A stretch of DNA of 18,960 bases from DAOTTY01 sp964451095. GTDB lineage: Bacteria > Chloroflexota > Anaerolineae > Aggregatilineales > Phototrophicaceae. The translations under genes and the position numbers were made by a program. The notes under the pieces were generated by a model. It searched no databases. It was not told the DNA's origin and saw only the letters and a program-made list of their open reading frames with translations. Of this stretch, positions 6,834-14,948 are shown piece by piece. The stretch is taken from the NCBI GenBank assembly GCA_964451095.1, contig CAYVGI010000096.1, positions 1 through 18,960 on the forward strand. The letters are read 5' to 3'. Position 1 is the first letter of the stretch. Every line of letters starts with the position of its first letter.

Positions 6834-9326
6834 TTGCGCCGCTGGCAGCTAGACAACAAGAAACCACTCGCGCTACAACTCGCCGCCGATGCCCGACTGA
6901 GCCAGACGAACTACGTAGATGACCAGATTTGGCAACTTGCCCTGGGCAGCGGGGACGACGCTGCCATGGCACTGCAAACCCGCTATGGTGGGCGCGTTGG
7001 GCTAGCGAGCCTGGTGCCCATGTGGCAGCACGATGACCGCACAATCTACCAGGCGGTTGCCTACCACAGCACACCTGTGGTCACGGCATTTGCACCGGGG
7101 TACGTTCAGCTAGAGGCAGAACTGCTGCCCGATGTCCACATCACAGCGAAATACTGGGTAGCGGAATCGCACGCGGTGACGGGGCAGTTCACGGTCGTAA
7201 ACCAGACCAGTGCCGCGCTGTCGCTGCGGTTCGACCTGTACGGGCACGTTGTCATCCGCAGTTTAGAGCGGCAAATTAGCATTTTGACGTTGCAGGACGA
7301 GACGAACGCCCTGTACCTGGGCAAGTTCGCTAACATTGACCCGGTTGTGCTGGTGGAAGGTGGCAAAGCAGAACTCACCGCCGAAGGACTGAATGCAAAA
7401 GTTGGCACTGTGCTAAACATCGCCGCTGGGGGCACAGAATCCATCCGCTGGGCACACGCTGCCCTGCCAGAGATGCTTAACTCGCTGCGGCTGGCACGCT
7501 ACTGGCTGGATGTTGACTGGCAGCAGATCGAAGCGCAAGTCGCGCCTGCTGCGGAGGCGATTCCGCAGATTGAAACGGGTAATGCGGACTGGGATGCGAC
7601 GATTGCCTTTGCCTACCAACACGCGCTGCAAGCATTCCTTCGCCCTACAGATCACCTGCCGGACGCCTCTTTTGTAGCTGCCCGTGAGCCAATTAACGGG
7701 TACAGTGCCGCAGGCGACGGCAGCGACTACATCCGCGAGTGGAGTGGGCAAGCGCCGACAACCGCCTATTTGCTCACGCGGGCAATCGCGTGCGTTGCAC
7801 CCAACCTAGCGGAAGGCGTGGTGCGTAATTACATCGCCACCCAACAAGACGACGGTTACATTGACTGGGCACCAGGACTGGGCGGCGGACGGAAGAGTAT
7901 GTTGGCGATGCCGCTGCTGGCACGCATTGCCTGGGACGTGTACGAGGATACGCGCAACAAGGCGTTCCTACAGGATGTGCTTGCTTCGCTGATGACCTTC
8001 TACGAGCGTTGGTTCCGTGAGGATGTAGACGCTGACGGTGACGGCGTCCCAGAGTGGCAGTCCATCACGCAGACGGGTTACGCGGGCTGGCAACTGTTTG
8101 TGGGCGGCGTAGACATCACCCTGACGGAAGCGCCGGACATGCTGACCTATCTGCTGAGTGAGGGCATGGCGCTGCAAATGATGGCGCACGAACTTGCCGA
8201 CGACGCTGCTGGCACGAAACTACAAACGCGCACCACAGAGATCCGTGCTGCCCTCGATGACCTGTGGCAGGATGAATGTTTTGTCTACCGTGACAGAGAC
8301 ACCCACGCCACGCCCGCAGGGACATCTGTGCTGGAAAATGCGAAGGGGGATGAAGAACATCTGCCCGCGGTAGCACTGCCGCAGGCAAGCCGCCTGATCG
8401 TGACTGTTACCGGGGGCACCGCCCACAAGCCCCGCATGAGTGTTACTGTGCACGGGCTGGACGCAGAGGGTGCCGCCCAGGAGGAAATGCTACAGGCAGA
8501 ACACTTCACCTGGACGTATGGGCGTGGCACTGCCACCACACGCACTGTGTTTTCCCAGGTTGATCGCATTCTGCCAACGGGACTGAGCCGGGTCTACCGA
8601 GTGAGTGCCCGCTCTGTTGACCTCAACGACACGGATATGAACACGGTGCTGCCAATATGGAACGGTGTCTTGACGGTTGAACAGAGCGAGGCAATCGTGC
8701 CCAAGCTGATGGACACGCTGCTCGCGCCAAATGGACTTGCACTATATGCCAAATCCGACGAACCGGGCGCAGACCCCAGCGGTGTTTGGGTATTTTGGAA
8801 TGCGCTGGTGGTGGAAGGACTGCTGCGCGACTGTTACTACGCCCAGGCGCTGGACATCATCAAGGGCTTGCTGCGTGTGCAAACAGCAACCCTACGCGAG
8901 AAGGGCAAGTTCACACCGTTCTACCATGAAGAGGACATGCTCGGCATGGGCGACCGGATGGACATCGGCGGGATGGTGCCCGTTCACCTGCTGTTTAAGG
9001 CGTTTGGGCTGCACATTCGGCAGGATGGCAGTGTGTATGTGGACGAGATGTTCATCTGGGAGGGTCCGATTCGCGTCCGGCAACACGGGATTGATATTCA
9101 GCGGGACGCCTCCCAAACCACGGTAACGTTCCCGCACGGTGAACAGCATGTCGTGCAAGCGGGCACATCACAAACGCTTGCCCCGCGTGCTAGTACCCGT
9201 GAAAGCCGCGATGCTGCGGGCATACAACTGCCGGAAAAGCCACTCCTCATCCTGGAAGAGCAATCTAGTGTGCCCGTTCACATCGAAGTGGAAATCGAGG
9301 ATGACAGTTCGGAAACGCCAGCATAG
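6834..9326 (+). CDS. Six-hairpin glycosidase-like protein with inserted beta-rich segment
   Basis: An 830-residue cytoplasmic-looking protein, with no signal peptide. The first 220 residues are beta-rich, like the N-terminal sandwich of GH63/GH116-type and glycogen-debranching-like enzymes. The (alpha/alpha)6 part starts around DWDATIAFAYQHALQAFL and carries DGYIDWAPGLGGGRKSM, the acidic loop DVDADGDGVPEW (about 397-408, possibly calcium binding) and, late, VWVFWNALVVEGL and MGDRMDIGGMVPVH. About 100 residues (roughly 496-606) between these halves are Thr/Val-rich and read as an inserted beta domain. The substrate is unknown, and I cannot assign catalytic acids safely. I chose TTG 6834 because GGAGGG (6822-6827) lies six bases before it; an upstream TTG at 6813 has no SD. 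It is the first gene of a four-gene operon. Confidence 0.7.
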   Translation: MRRWQLDNKKPLALQLAADARLSQTNYVDDQIWQLALGSGDDAAMALQTRYGGRVGLASLVPMWQHDDRTIYQAVAYHSTPVVTAFAPGYVQLEAELLPDVHITAKYWVAESHAVTGQFTVVNQTSAALSLRFDLYGHVVIRSLERQISILTLQDETNALYLGKFANIDPVVLVEGGKAELTAEGLNAKVGTVLNIAAGGTESIRWAHAALPEMLNSLRLARYWLDVDWQQIEAQVAPAAEAIPQIETGNADWDATIAFAYQHALQAFLRPTDHLPDASFVAAREPINGYSAAGDGSDYIREWSGQAPTTAYLLTRAIACVAPNLAEGVVRNYIATQQDDGYIDWAPGLGGGRKSMLAMPLLARIAWDVYEDTRNKAFLQDVLASLMTFYERWFREDVDADGDGVPEWQSITQTGYAGWQLFVGGVDITLTEAPDMLTYLLSEGMALQMMAHELADDAAGTKLQTRTTEIRAALDDLWQDECFVYRDRDTHATPAGTSVLENAKGDEEHLPAVALPQASRLIVTVTGGTAHKPRMSVTVHGLDAEGAAQEEMLQAEHFTWTYGRGTATTRTVFSQVDRILPTGLSRVYRVSARSVDLNDTDMNTVLPIWNGVLTVEQSEAIVPKLMDTLLAPNGLALYAKSDEPGADPSGVWVFWNALVVEGLLRDCYYAQALDIIKGLLRVQTATLREKGKFTPFYHEEDMLGMGDRMDIGGMVPVHLLFKAFGLHIRQDGSVYVDEMFIWEGPIRVRQHGIDIQRDASQTTVTFPHGEQHVVQAGTSQTLAPRASTRESRDAAGIQLPEKPLLILEEQSSVPVHIEVEIEDDSSETPA

Positions 9327-9333
9327 GCAAACC

Positions 9334-10350
9334 ATGCTCGACCGTACCAGTGCTCAAATTCACGAGGCAATCTTCCGCACCACGTCGGATGGCATACTTG
9401 TCACCGATGAAAATGGTGTGATCCAGCGCATTAACCCTGCCGGTGCTGCCATGCTTGGCGTGACGATTGAGCAGGTGCGGGACAAACCTGCCGGTGAGGT
9501 ATTTAGCAGCAACCCCGCGCTGCTGTCCCTGTTCACCCGCAGCGGCGATTTCACCATGAACATCCGGCTTCCGCGGCAGCGGTTCGGCATCGGCATTGTT
9601 ACTCGCACAGCAGATAATACCCGTCTCATCGTTTTGCAGGACATTACAGAAAAGCGCGAACTAGACACGCGGCGCGACGCGCTCTCGTCCAGCATTGCGC
9701 ACGACCTCCGTAATCCGCTGTCTGCCATTAGCGGCTTTGCGGAGCTAGTCAGCAGGTTTGGTGAGCTTAACGCCCAGCAGGAGAAGTTCCTCACACGCAT
9801 CCGGCAAACCGCGTCTAAAGTGCACGACATGGCGAAGCCGCTCGTTGATCTCGCCTGGATTGAAGCGGGTATGCCGCTGGCGCACCGCCCAGTGCAGATG
9901 AGCGACACTATCAACCAGGCAGTGAAGGCGGCAAGCTCCCAGGCGCAAAGCCGTAAAATCACCATTGTGATCTCCGTGCAGGCGCCCATGCCCATGATTA
10001 TGGGCGACCCGGAACGGATGCACACCGCCGTTTATAACCTGCTGCACAATGCCATCACCTACTCACACGGGGAACAGTCGGTTGTCATCCACGCATGGAG
10101 CGATGAGCAAGAGGTCTTTTGTAGCGTTGCAGATCGGGGCATTGGGATTGCGGACAACGAGCTTGACCAGGTGTTTGACCGTATGTACCGCTCCCGCGAC
10201 GAGCATGTGCGCGAGACCGCTGGCGGCGGACTGGGGCTGACTATTGCCAAGACGATCATTGAGCGGCACGGCGGCGACATCTGGGCGGCAAGCACGTTGG
10301 GCGAAGGCAGCACGTTCACGTTTGTGCTGCCCACCGCGCAAAAGCAATAG
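9334..10350 (+). CDS. Soluble PAS-domain sensor histidine kinase
   Basis: A 338-residue kinase with no membrane segment. Residues 6-105 form a PAS domain (FRTTSDGILVTDENGVIQRI at 14-33). The HisKA H-box is SIAHDLRNPLSAISGF with H123 as phospho-acceptor. The HATPase_c domain has the N-box YNLLHNAITYS (N239), G1 box DRGIGI (267-272) and G2 box GGGLGLTIAKTI (297-308), so it should be active. It lies seven bases after the glycosidase-like gene. The frame is open further upstream inside that gene, but ATG 9334 gives a normal PAS start; ATG 9301 has GAGG directly touching it, which is too close. No response regulator is adjacent, so its partner must lie elsewhere. The signal is probably cytoplasmic. 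Confidence 0.9.
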   Translation: MLDRTSAQIHEAIFRTTSDGILVTDENGVIQRINPAGAAMLGVTIEQVRDKPAGEVFSSNPALLSLFTRSGDFTMNIRLPRQRFGIGIVTRTADNTRLIVLQDITEKRELDTRRDALSSSIAHDLRNPLSAISGFAELVSRFGELNAQQEKFLTRIRQTASKVHDMAKPLVDLAWIEAGMPLAHRPVQMSDTINQAVKAASSQAQSRKITIVISVQAPMPMIMGDPERMHTAVYNLLHNAITYSHGEQSVVIHAWSDEQEVFCSVADRGIGIADNELDQVFDRMYRSRDEHVRETAGGGLGLTIAKTIIERHGGDIWAASTLGEGSTFTFVLPTAQKQ

Positions 10351-10359
10351 AGGGCACCT

Positions 10360-11274
10360 GTGCAGCGCATCAAGATTACCGTGCCCGCGACAGTGACCAA
10401 CGTCGGACCGGGGTTGGGTGCGTTGGGGCTTGCCGTACAGCTAAATGCCGCGCTGGAATTTCAACTGCGTGACGACCACGACCTCAGCATAAAAACATCG
10501 GGGGCGGGGGCAGATGCCCACAAATCGCTCACACATCCGGTGGTGCTGGCGGCGATGCGTGTTTTCCAGCACGCAGAACGCGCCCCAACTGGCTTTTCCG
10601 TGAAGGTGAATAACAACATCCCACCGGAGAGCGGCTTGGGTGATGACGCAGCGTTCGCGCTGGCGGGCGTCATCGGCGCGAACAACCTCATTGGTGCTGA
10701 CCTCACACGAGATGAAATCGGCACATTGGCGGCGCAGGTTAGCGGCAGCGCGGCAGGGGTTGCAGCGGCGATGCTAGGCGGGCTAGCGACGGGGCTGCTT
10801 GCTGGCGGCACGTTGGTGCAGCGGGCGCTCGCCCCCGCCCCAATGCGCCTGGTTGTGGCGCTGCCAGACGTGCGCCGTTATGCGAACAAGGCAGAGCGTG
10901 CCACGCCAAAGGTCGTTGCGTATGACGATGCGCTTGCCAACCTCAGTCGTCTGCCCCTGTTGGTCGATGCCTTTCGGCGCGAAGACTACCCTGCCCTTGC
11001 CGACCTGATGCACGACCAGCTATTAACCCCCAAACTGGCAGACCAGATCCCCGGTTACGAGGAGGCGGTGCGTGCGGGTAAGCGTGCAGGTGCCCATGCG
11101 GTCACGCTCAGTGGGCGGGGTCCTGCACTGGTTGCCTTTGCAGCGGACAAGCACCATGCGATTGCTGATGCCATGCGGGGTGCATTCGCCAATGCGGATG
11201 TGACCGCGCAGACGTGGGTACTCCCGGTCGATCGGCAGGGGGTTGCCGTTAGCATGACCCAAAGCGCCCGATGA
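10360..11274 (+). CDS. Homoserine-kinase-like GHMP protein with altered motifs
   Basis: A 304-residue GHMP-fold protein closest in layout to homoserine kinase (ThrB), which phosphorylates homoserine in threonine synthesis. Shared features are PATVTNVGPG (9-18), the central RYANKAERATPKVVAYDDALANL (in two parts of 173-195), IPGYEEAVRAGKRAGAHAV (230-248) and the motif 3 strand LSGRGPALVAF (250-260). Three signatures differ: motif 1 lacks the usual Asp (GPGLGALG instead of GPGFDxLG), the phosphate-binding loop reads SGLGDDAA (91-98) instead of GLGSSAA, and the HPDNVAPA segment reads SAAGVAAA (130-137). Normal activity is therefore doubtful, and a Chloroflexota-specific paralogue is possible. GTG 10360 has AGAGGG at 10349-10354. 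Its stop overlaps the next start (ATGA). Confidence 0.7.
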   Translation: MQRIKITVPATVTNVGPGLGALGLAVQLNAALEFQLRDDHDLSIKTSGAGADAHKSLTHPVVLAAMRVFQHAERAPTGFSVKVNNNIPPESGLGDDAAFALAGVIGANNLIGADLTRDEIGTLAAQVSGSAAGVAAAMLGGLATGLLAGGTLVQRALAPAPMRLVVALPDVRRYANKAERATPKVVAYDDALANLSRLPLLVDAFRREDYPALADLMHDQLLTPKLADQIPGYEEAVRAGKRAGAHAVTLSGRGPALVAFAADKHHAIADAMRGAFANADVTAQTWVLPVDRQGVAVSMTQSAR

Positions 11275-12425
11275 CGCGCCTCGCATGGCTCATGCTGGCG
11301 CTTTTGTTGGCAGGATGTGCCACCCAAACCCCACCCGTGCAAAGTGACCTGCAAGCGGTGACGCCTGTACCCGCACAGGAAATGGTAGCGTCAACGCGCA
11401 CACTCGCCCCACTGCCCGTCGAAACAACGGTACCGCTTCCGCCGCTGCCCACATGCGATGATGCAACGCTCACGCTTGCCCGCGCCAACATGCCAACATA
11501 CACGCCATCCGCTGGTGCGTTTGTCCGCCTGGAAAATAATGTGCTGGTTGCGAACAACCAGGCAATCGCGGTTCGTGGTGTGATCTACGAGCCGAGAGAC
11601 ACCCCAGGCGAACGGCTCTTCACAGCGTCCACGGCAGAGGCGGTTGCTGAGGAGCTAACGCTAATTGCGGACGCTGGGTTTAACACACTGCGCGTGCATC
11701 TGTACCACGATGCGCTGTTTCAATGCCCCGGCGATGGTGCCATCCCAGTGCCAGACGCATTCACCCGGCTTGATGCACTGATCCGTGATGCCGCCGCCCG
11801 TGGGCTGCGCCTTATGCTGGTGCTGCACCACGAACCTGACCTGACCACCTATCCGCTGTATGACAGTCCTGGGCATACCACCGCGCAAACGGAGTATTTG
11901 GTGCGCCGCTACGCCGATGAACCCGCTATCCTGGCATGGGATGTGCGCGACAGCGGTGACCTGGACTACACCCGTGGCGGCATCCCGCGTGAGCAGGTCA
12001 TTGCATGGCTCACGCGTACCACACAGGCACTGCGCCAGCACGCACCAAACCATCTTGTCACTGCTGGATGGAATAGTGACGCCGCCGCCACCGCCCCGTT
12101 TGTGGACGTTGTTAGCTTCCAGCAGTACGGCAGCACAGACGAACTACGCCAGCAGATCGCGCTGCTGCGCACGCAAACCGATCAACCGCTGTTGCTGGCA
12201 GGGGTGGGCTACCCACTGGTGGATGGCGACGAACTACGCCAGCGTGATAATTTGTATGAGGCGCTGCTCGCGGCGGAGAACAATGGGTTGCTGGGCTGGG
12301 CGATTTTCACGGCGTTCGATAGCCCCAGTGATGTGTGTGTGGAGTGTGCGCGTTTTGGGTTGTGGAACGCGAATTACTTCCCCAAGCTGGCATTGGATGC
12401 CCCCCGTCAGATCATCGGTGAGTGA
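11271..12425 (+). CDS. GH5-like TIM-barrel lipoprotein lacking catalytic glutamates
   Basis: A 384-residue lipoprotein. The signal peptide ends in LLLAGC, with C16 lipidated, and a Pro/Thr-rich linker runs to about residue 75. The rest resembles a GH5/cellulase-type barrel: LENNVLVANNQAIAVRGVIY, IADAGFNTLRVHLYHD (132-147), ARGLRLMLVLHHEPD (176-190) and ILAWDVRDSGDLDY (220-233). In active relatives the last motif reads WDLxNEPDLDY, with Glu as acid/base; here D227-S228 stand in its place. The nucleophile motif, usually LLxGEFGxP, reads LLLAGVGYP (307-315), with Gly at position 311. Both catalytic acids thus seem lost, which suggests a carbohydrate-binding or sensing role outside the membrane. 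Translation is coupled to the preceding gene through ATGA (11271-11274). Confidence 0.75.
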   Translation: MTRLAWLMLALLLAGCATQTPPVQSDLQAVTPVPAQEMVASTRTLAPLPVETTVPLPPLPTCDDATLTLARANMPTYTPSAGAFVRLENNVLVANNQAIAVRGVIYEPRDTPGERLFTASTAEAVAEELTLIADAGFNTLRVHLYHDALFQCPGDGAIPVPDAFTRLDALIRDAAARGLRLMLVLHHEPDLTTYPLYDSPGHTTAQTEYLVRRYADEPAILAWDVRDSGDLDYTRGGIPREQVIAWLTRTTQALRQHAPNHLVTAGWNSDAAATAPFVDVVSFQQYGSTDELRQQIALLRTQTDQPLLLAGVGYPLVDGDELRQRDNLYEALLAAENNGLLGWAIFTAFDSPSDVCVECARFGLWNANYFPKLALDAPRQIIGE

Positions 12426-12551
12426 TCGTTGGGCAGCGATGTTCGGCGGCTGACCACGACCAGCGGCACTGACAAGAACCCGTCCTGGTGGATGTCATGA
12501 CCCCATCCAGCAACAAATTCGCTCCGGCCGCGTACAGGCACATAACAGTGT

Positions 12552-12593
12552 TGTGAGCAGCGTTTGATGACCCGGTGCCTGCTCACATACAAT
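12552..12593 (+). promoter_or_regulatory. Promoter with 9-bp operator-like dyad before the ABC exporter
   Basis: TTGATG (12564-12569) and TACAAT (12588-12593), spaced by 18 bases, form a good promoter with a start near 12600. A perfect inverted repeat, TGTGAGCAG (12552-12560) and CTGCTCACA (12579-12587), encloses the -35 and abuts the -10, with 18 bases between the arms. A repressor bound there would block RNA polymerase. The half site resembles TGTGA-type sites of CRP/FNR and LacI families, but the spacing is far wider, so the protein is unknown. Confidence 0.55.
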
Positions 12594-12628
12594 GTCCGTG
12601 CTCTGTTAGCTAAAGCGAAAGCGACCTC

Positions 12629-14455
12629 ATGTTTGGAAGACGACGCGGGCGACCCGCAGACCGCCCCGAACTGCCCGACGAATCACTCTATGCGGACTAT
12701 CCCGTCAACTGGCGCAAGATGCTGGCATACCTCGCGCCCTATCGATCTCGTTTGTCACTCGCCCTGCTGATGCTGCTGTTCAGTGTGGCGCTCAGCCTGG
12801 TTTTCCCGGCGGTCATACAACGCGTATTGGATTCCGTGCTGGAGCAACGCGACCGAGAACTGCTCAACCAGATCACGGTAGGGCTTTTGATTGTGTTCTT
12901 TGTGCGCTCCGTAACCACGCTGCTGCAAAACTATAACCTGAACTATGTGGGCGAGCGCATCGCCATGGACATGCGCCAGACCCTGTACCATCACCTGCTC
13001 GGCATGTCGCTGGGCTTTTTCAGCCAGCGCCGCGTGGGGGAACTGGTGTCGCGGCTGTCCAGCGATGTAACCATCATGCGGACGGCGCTCACAAGCAACA
13101 TCAATACACTGTTGCAGCAGTTGTTTGTTGCCGTAGGGTCGATTGTCATCATGGTGGTAATTAACCTGCGCCTGACGCTGTTTATCCTCGTGCTCACGCC
13201 CATCATTGGTGTGCTGGGCGCGTTGTTTGGGGCGTGGCTGCGCCGCACCAGCACGCAGGTTCAGGATGAGCTTGCTGGGGCAACTGTTGTGGTTGATGAG
13301 GTGTTGCAGGGCATCCGCATCGTAAAGAGCTTTGCCCGCGAACCGTACGAGGGGAAGCGCTACGACAGCGCGATTGACAAGGCATTCCAGGCGGCGGTGA
13401 GTGTCCTGCGGGTGCGTTCGCTGTTCGGTCCTATCATTGCGTTCTTTGCGTTTGGTAGCCTGGCGCTGGTGTTGTGGTTCGGCGGGCGGGAGGTGCTCGC
13501 CGGGCGGCTGACGGGCGGTGAACTGATTGCTTTTCTCATCTACGGTCTAACAGTCGCCGGGGCGTTCGGGTCGCTGGTGAATCTGTATACACAGTTCCAG
13601 GAGGCATTGGGCGCAACGCGCCGTGTCTTCCAGATCATGGACACAGAACCCGATATAACAGACACGGTAGATGCACAACCGCTGCCGAACGTTGCCGGGC
13701 GTATCACGTTCGACAATGTGAGCTTCGCCTATGAGGACGAACACGAGGTATTGCACAACATTGACCTCGATATTGCCCCCGGTGAGATCGTCGCGTTGGT
13801 CGGTCCTAGTGGGGCGGGTAAGTCCACGCTGTTCAACCTCATCCCGCGCTTTTATGACCCCACCCACGGCAGCTTGTGCATTGACGGACACGACCTGCGC
13901 ACCGTCACACAAAAGAGCATACGCGATCAAATTGCCATTGTGCCGCAAGAGACACTCTTGTTCGGCGGCACCATCACGGAAAACATCCGTTACGGCAAGC
14001 TGGACGCGACTGAGGACGAGATTATTGCTGCGGCGCAAGCTGCCAATGCCCATGACTTCATCACAGAATTGCCAGATGCTTACGAGACCATCGTTGGGGA
14101 GCGCGGCGTGCGCCTGAGCGGTGGGCAGCGTCAGCGGGTGGCTATCGCCCGTGCGATCTTGAAAGACGCTCGCATCTTGCTGCTGGACGAGGCGACATCC
14201 AGCTTGGACAGCGAAAGTGAGAACGAAGTGCAGGAGGCACTTGCCCGGCTGATGCAAGGGCGCACCACCATCATCATCGCCCACCGCCTGAGCACGATTC
14301 GGGTTGCCAATCGTATCGCCGTGCTGGACAAGGGCAATCTGGTGGAGCTTGGCACCCACGACGAACTCATCGGCAAGCCCGGCGGGTTGTACGCGCACCT
14401 ATATGAGCTTCAGTTCCGGCAGGGTGTTACGCTAGAAGCGGCAGGGATGGACTAA
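12629..14455 (+). CDS. MsbA-type ABC exporter (fused membrane and ATPase domains)
   Basis: A 608-residue half-transporter that would act as a homodimer or heterodimer in the inner membrane. Six hydrophobic segments lie between about residues 43 and 320 (ABC transporter type 1 domain), with the coupling region RVGELVSRLSSDV typical of lipid and drug exporters. The ATPase domain has Walker A GPSGAGKST (about 393-401), Q-loop IVPQETLLF, signature LSGGQRQR (about 496), Walker B ILLLDEATSSLD and H-loop IAHRLST. All catalytic residues are present. The substrate cannot be deduced: lipid, peptide or drug export are all possible. There is no clear SD before ATG 12629, and the leader from the promoter above would be short. 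Its stop codon overlaps the stop of the convergent DUF1992 gene. Confidence 0.92.
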   Translation: MFGRRRGRPADRPELPDESLYADYPVNWRKMLAYLAPYRSRLSLALLMLLFSVALSLVFPAVIQRVLDSVLEQRDRELLNQITVGLLIVFFVRSVTTLLQNYNLNYVGERIAMDMRQTLYHHLLGMSLGFFSQRRVGELVSRLSSDVTIMRTALTSNINTLLQQLFVAVGSIVIMVVINLRLTLFILVLTPIIGVLGALFGAWLRRTSTQVQDELAGATVVVDEVLQGIRIVKSFAREPYEGKRYDSAIDKAFQAAVSVLRVRSLFGPIIAFFAFGSLALVLWFGGREVLAGRLTGGELIAFLIYGLTVAGAFGSLVNLYTQFQEALGATRRVFQIMDTEPDITDTVDAQPLPNVAGRITFDNVSFAYEDEHEVLHNIDLDIAPGEIVALVGPSGAGKSTLFNLIPRFYDPTHGSLCIDGHDLRTVTQKSIRDQIAIVPQETLLFGGTITENIRYGKLDATEDEIIAAAQAANAHDFITELPDAYETIVGERGVRLSGGQRQRVAIARAILKDARILLLDEATSSLDSESENEVQEALARLMQGRTTIIIAHRLSTIRVANRIAVLDKGNLVELGTHDELIGKPGGLYAHLYELQFRQGVTLEAAGMD

Positions 14456-14937
14456 GATCGGTTCTCGATCCGCGCGATTTCGCGTTCCAGGTCGAGATAG
14501 TGCCGCTTGGCGATGCCCGGTGGCACCTTCAGGTTGTATACAAGCACATGCTGGTTGTATTGGTTAATCAACTCTTGGAACATGCCCAACAGGCGGTTCC
14601 AGGTGGCGTTGGCGCGGGCACGCCTGCCGATGTTGCCCTGCTGGTCTGCGTCGTGGAGTGCGCCCTGGTACGCCCGCAGCCCCTTCGCCAGTTCTTCCCG
14701 GATTTTCGCCTGCTGCTGCGTGAGCATGTCGCCTAGCATCATCCACTCTGGCGCGATGTCGTTGTCCTTCATGATCTTGTAGGCGAGGCGCTGGTCATCG
14801 GGTGTGTTCGGGTCGTCGTCGCCGTTCAGGTTGAGCGGCTTGCCCGTGCCCGGCAGGTTATCAAAAAGCCCCTCTTGCATCGCCCGGCGGATTGCCTGCT
14901 CTACGGGCGAGAAGTAACCGTGTAAATCACTAGACAT
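14452..14937 (-). CDS. DUF1992 (DnaJC28-like conserved domain) protein
   Basis: A 161-residue protein with the DUF1992 signature near the N-terminus, AIRRAMQEGLFDNLPGTGKP (15-34), followed by IMKDNDIAPEWMML and a long basic helical region. The domain is shared with human DNAJC28, but its biochemical role is unknown to me; bacterial members such as YhdN-type proteins are small and soluble. It is the second gene of a minus-strand pair, 11 bases after the stop of the lamin-tail protein gene. Its SD is poor (GAGA in the overlap with the upstream stop), so coupling is likely. Its TAG shares bases with the TAA of the convergent ABC exporter, leaving no room for a terminator between them. Confidence 0.88.
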   Translation of the reverse strand: MSSDLHGYFSPVEQAIRRAMQEGLFDNLPGTGKPLNLNGDDDPNTPDDQRLAYKIMKDNDIAPEWMMLGDMLTQQQAKIREELAKGLRAYQGALHDADQQGNIGRRARANATWNRLLGMFQELINQYNQHVLVYNLKVPPGIAKRHYLDLEREIARIENRS

Positions 14938-14948
14938 GGTCGTCGTCT

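Noticed and set aside
9139..9333. Upstream extension of the histidine kinase frame inside the glycosidase-like gene
   Set aside because: The extra residues are basic and unlike any kinase domain; a start at 9334 gives a normal PAS beginning and near-abutting genes.
13547..14398. Minus-strand reading frame (283 codons) opposite the ABC exporter ATPase domain
   Set aside because: It mirrors conserved ATPase codons and has no recognisable domain of its own.
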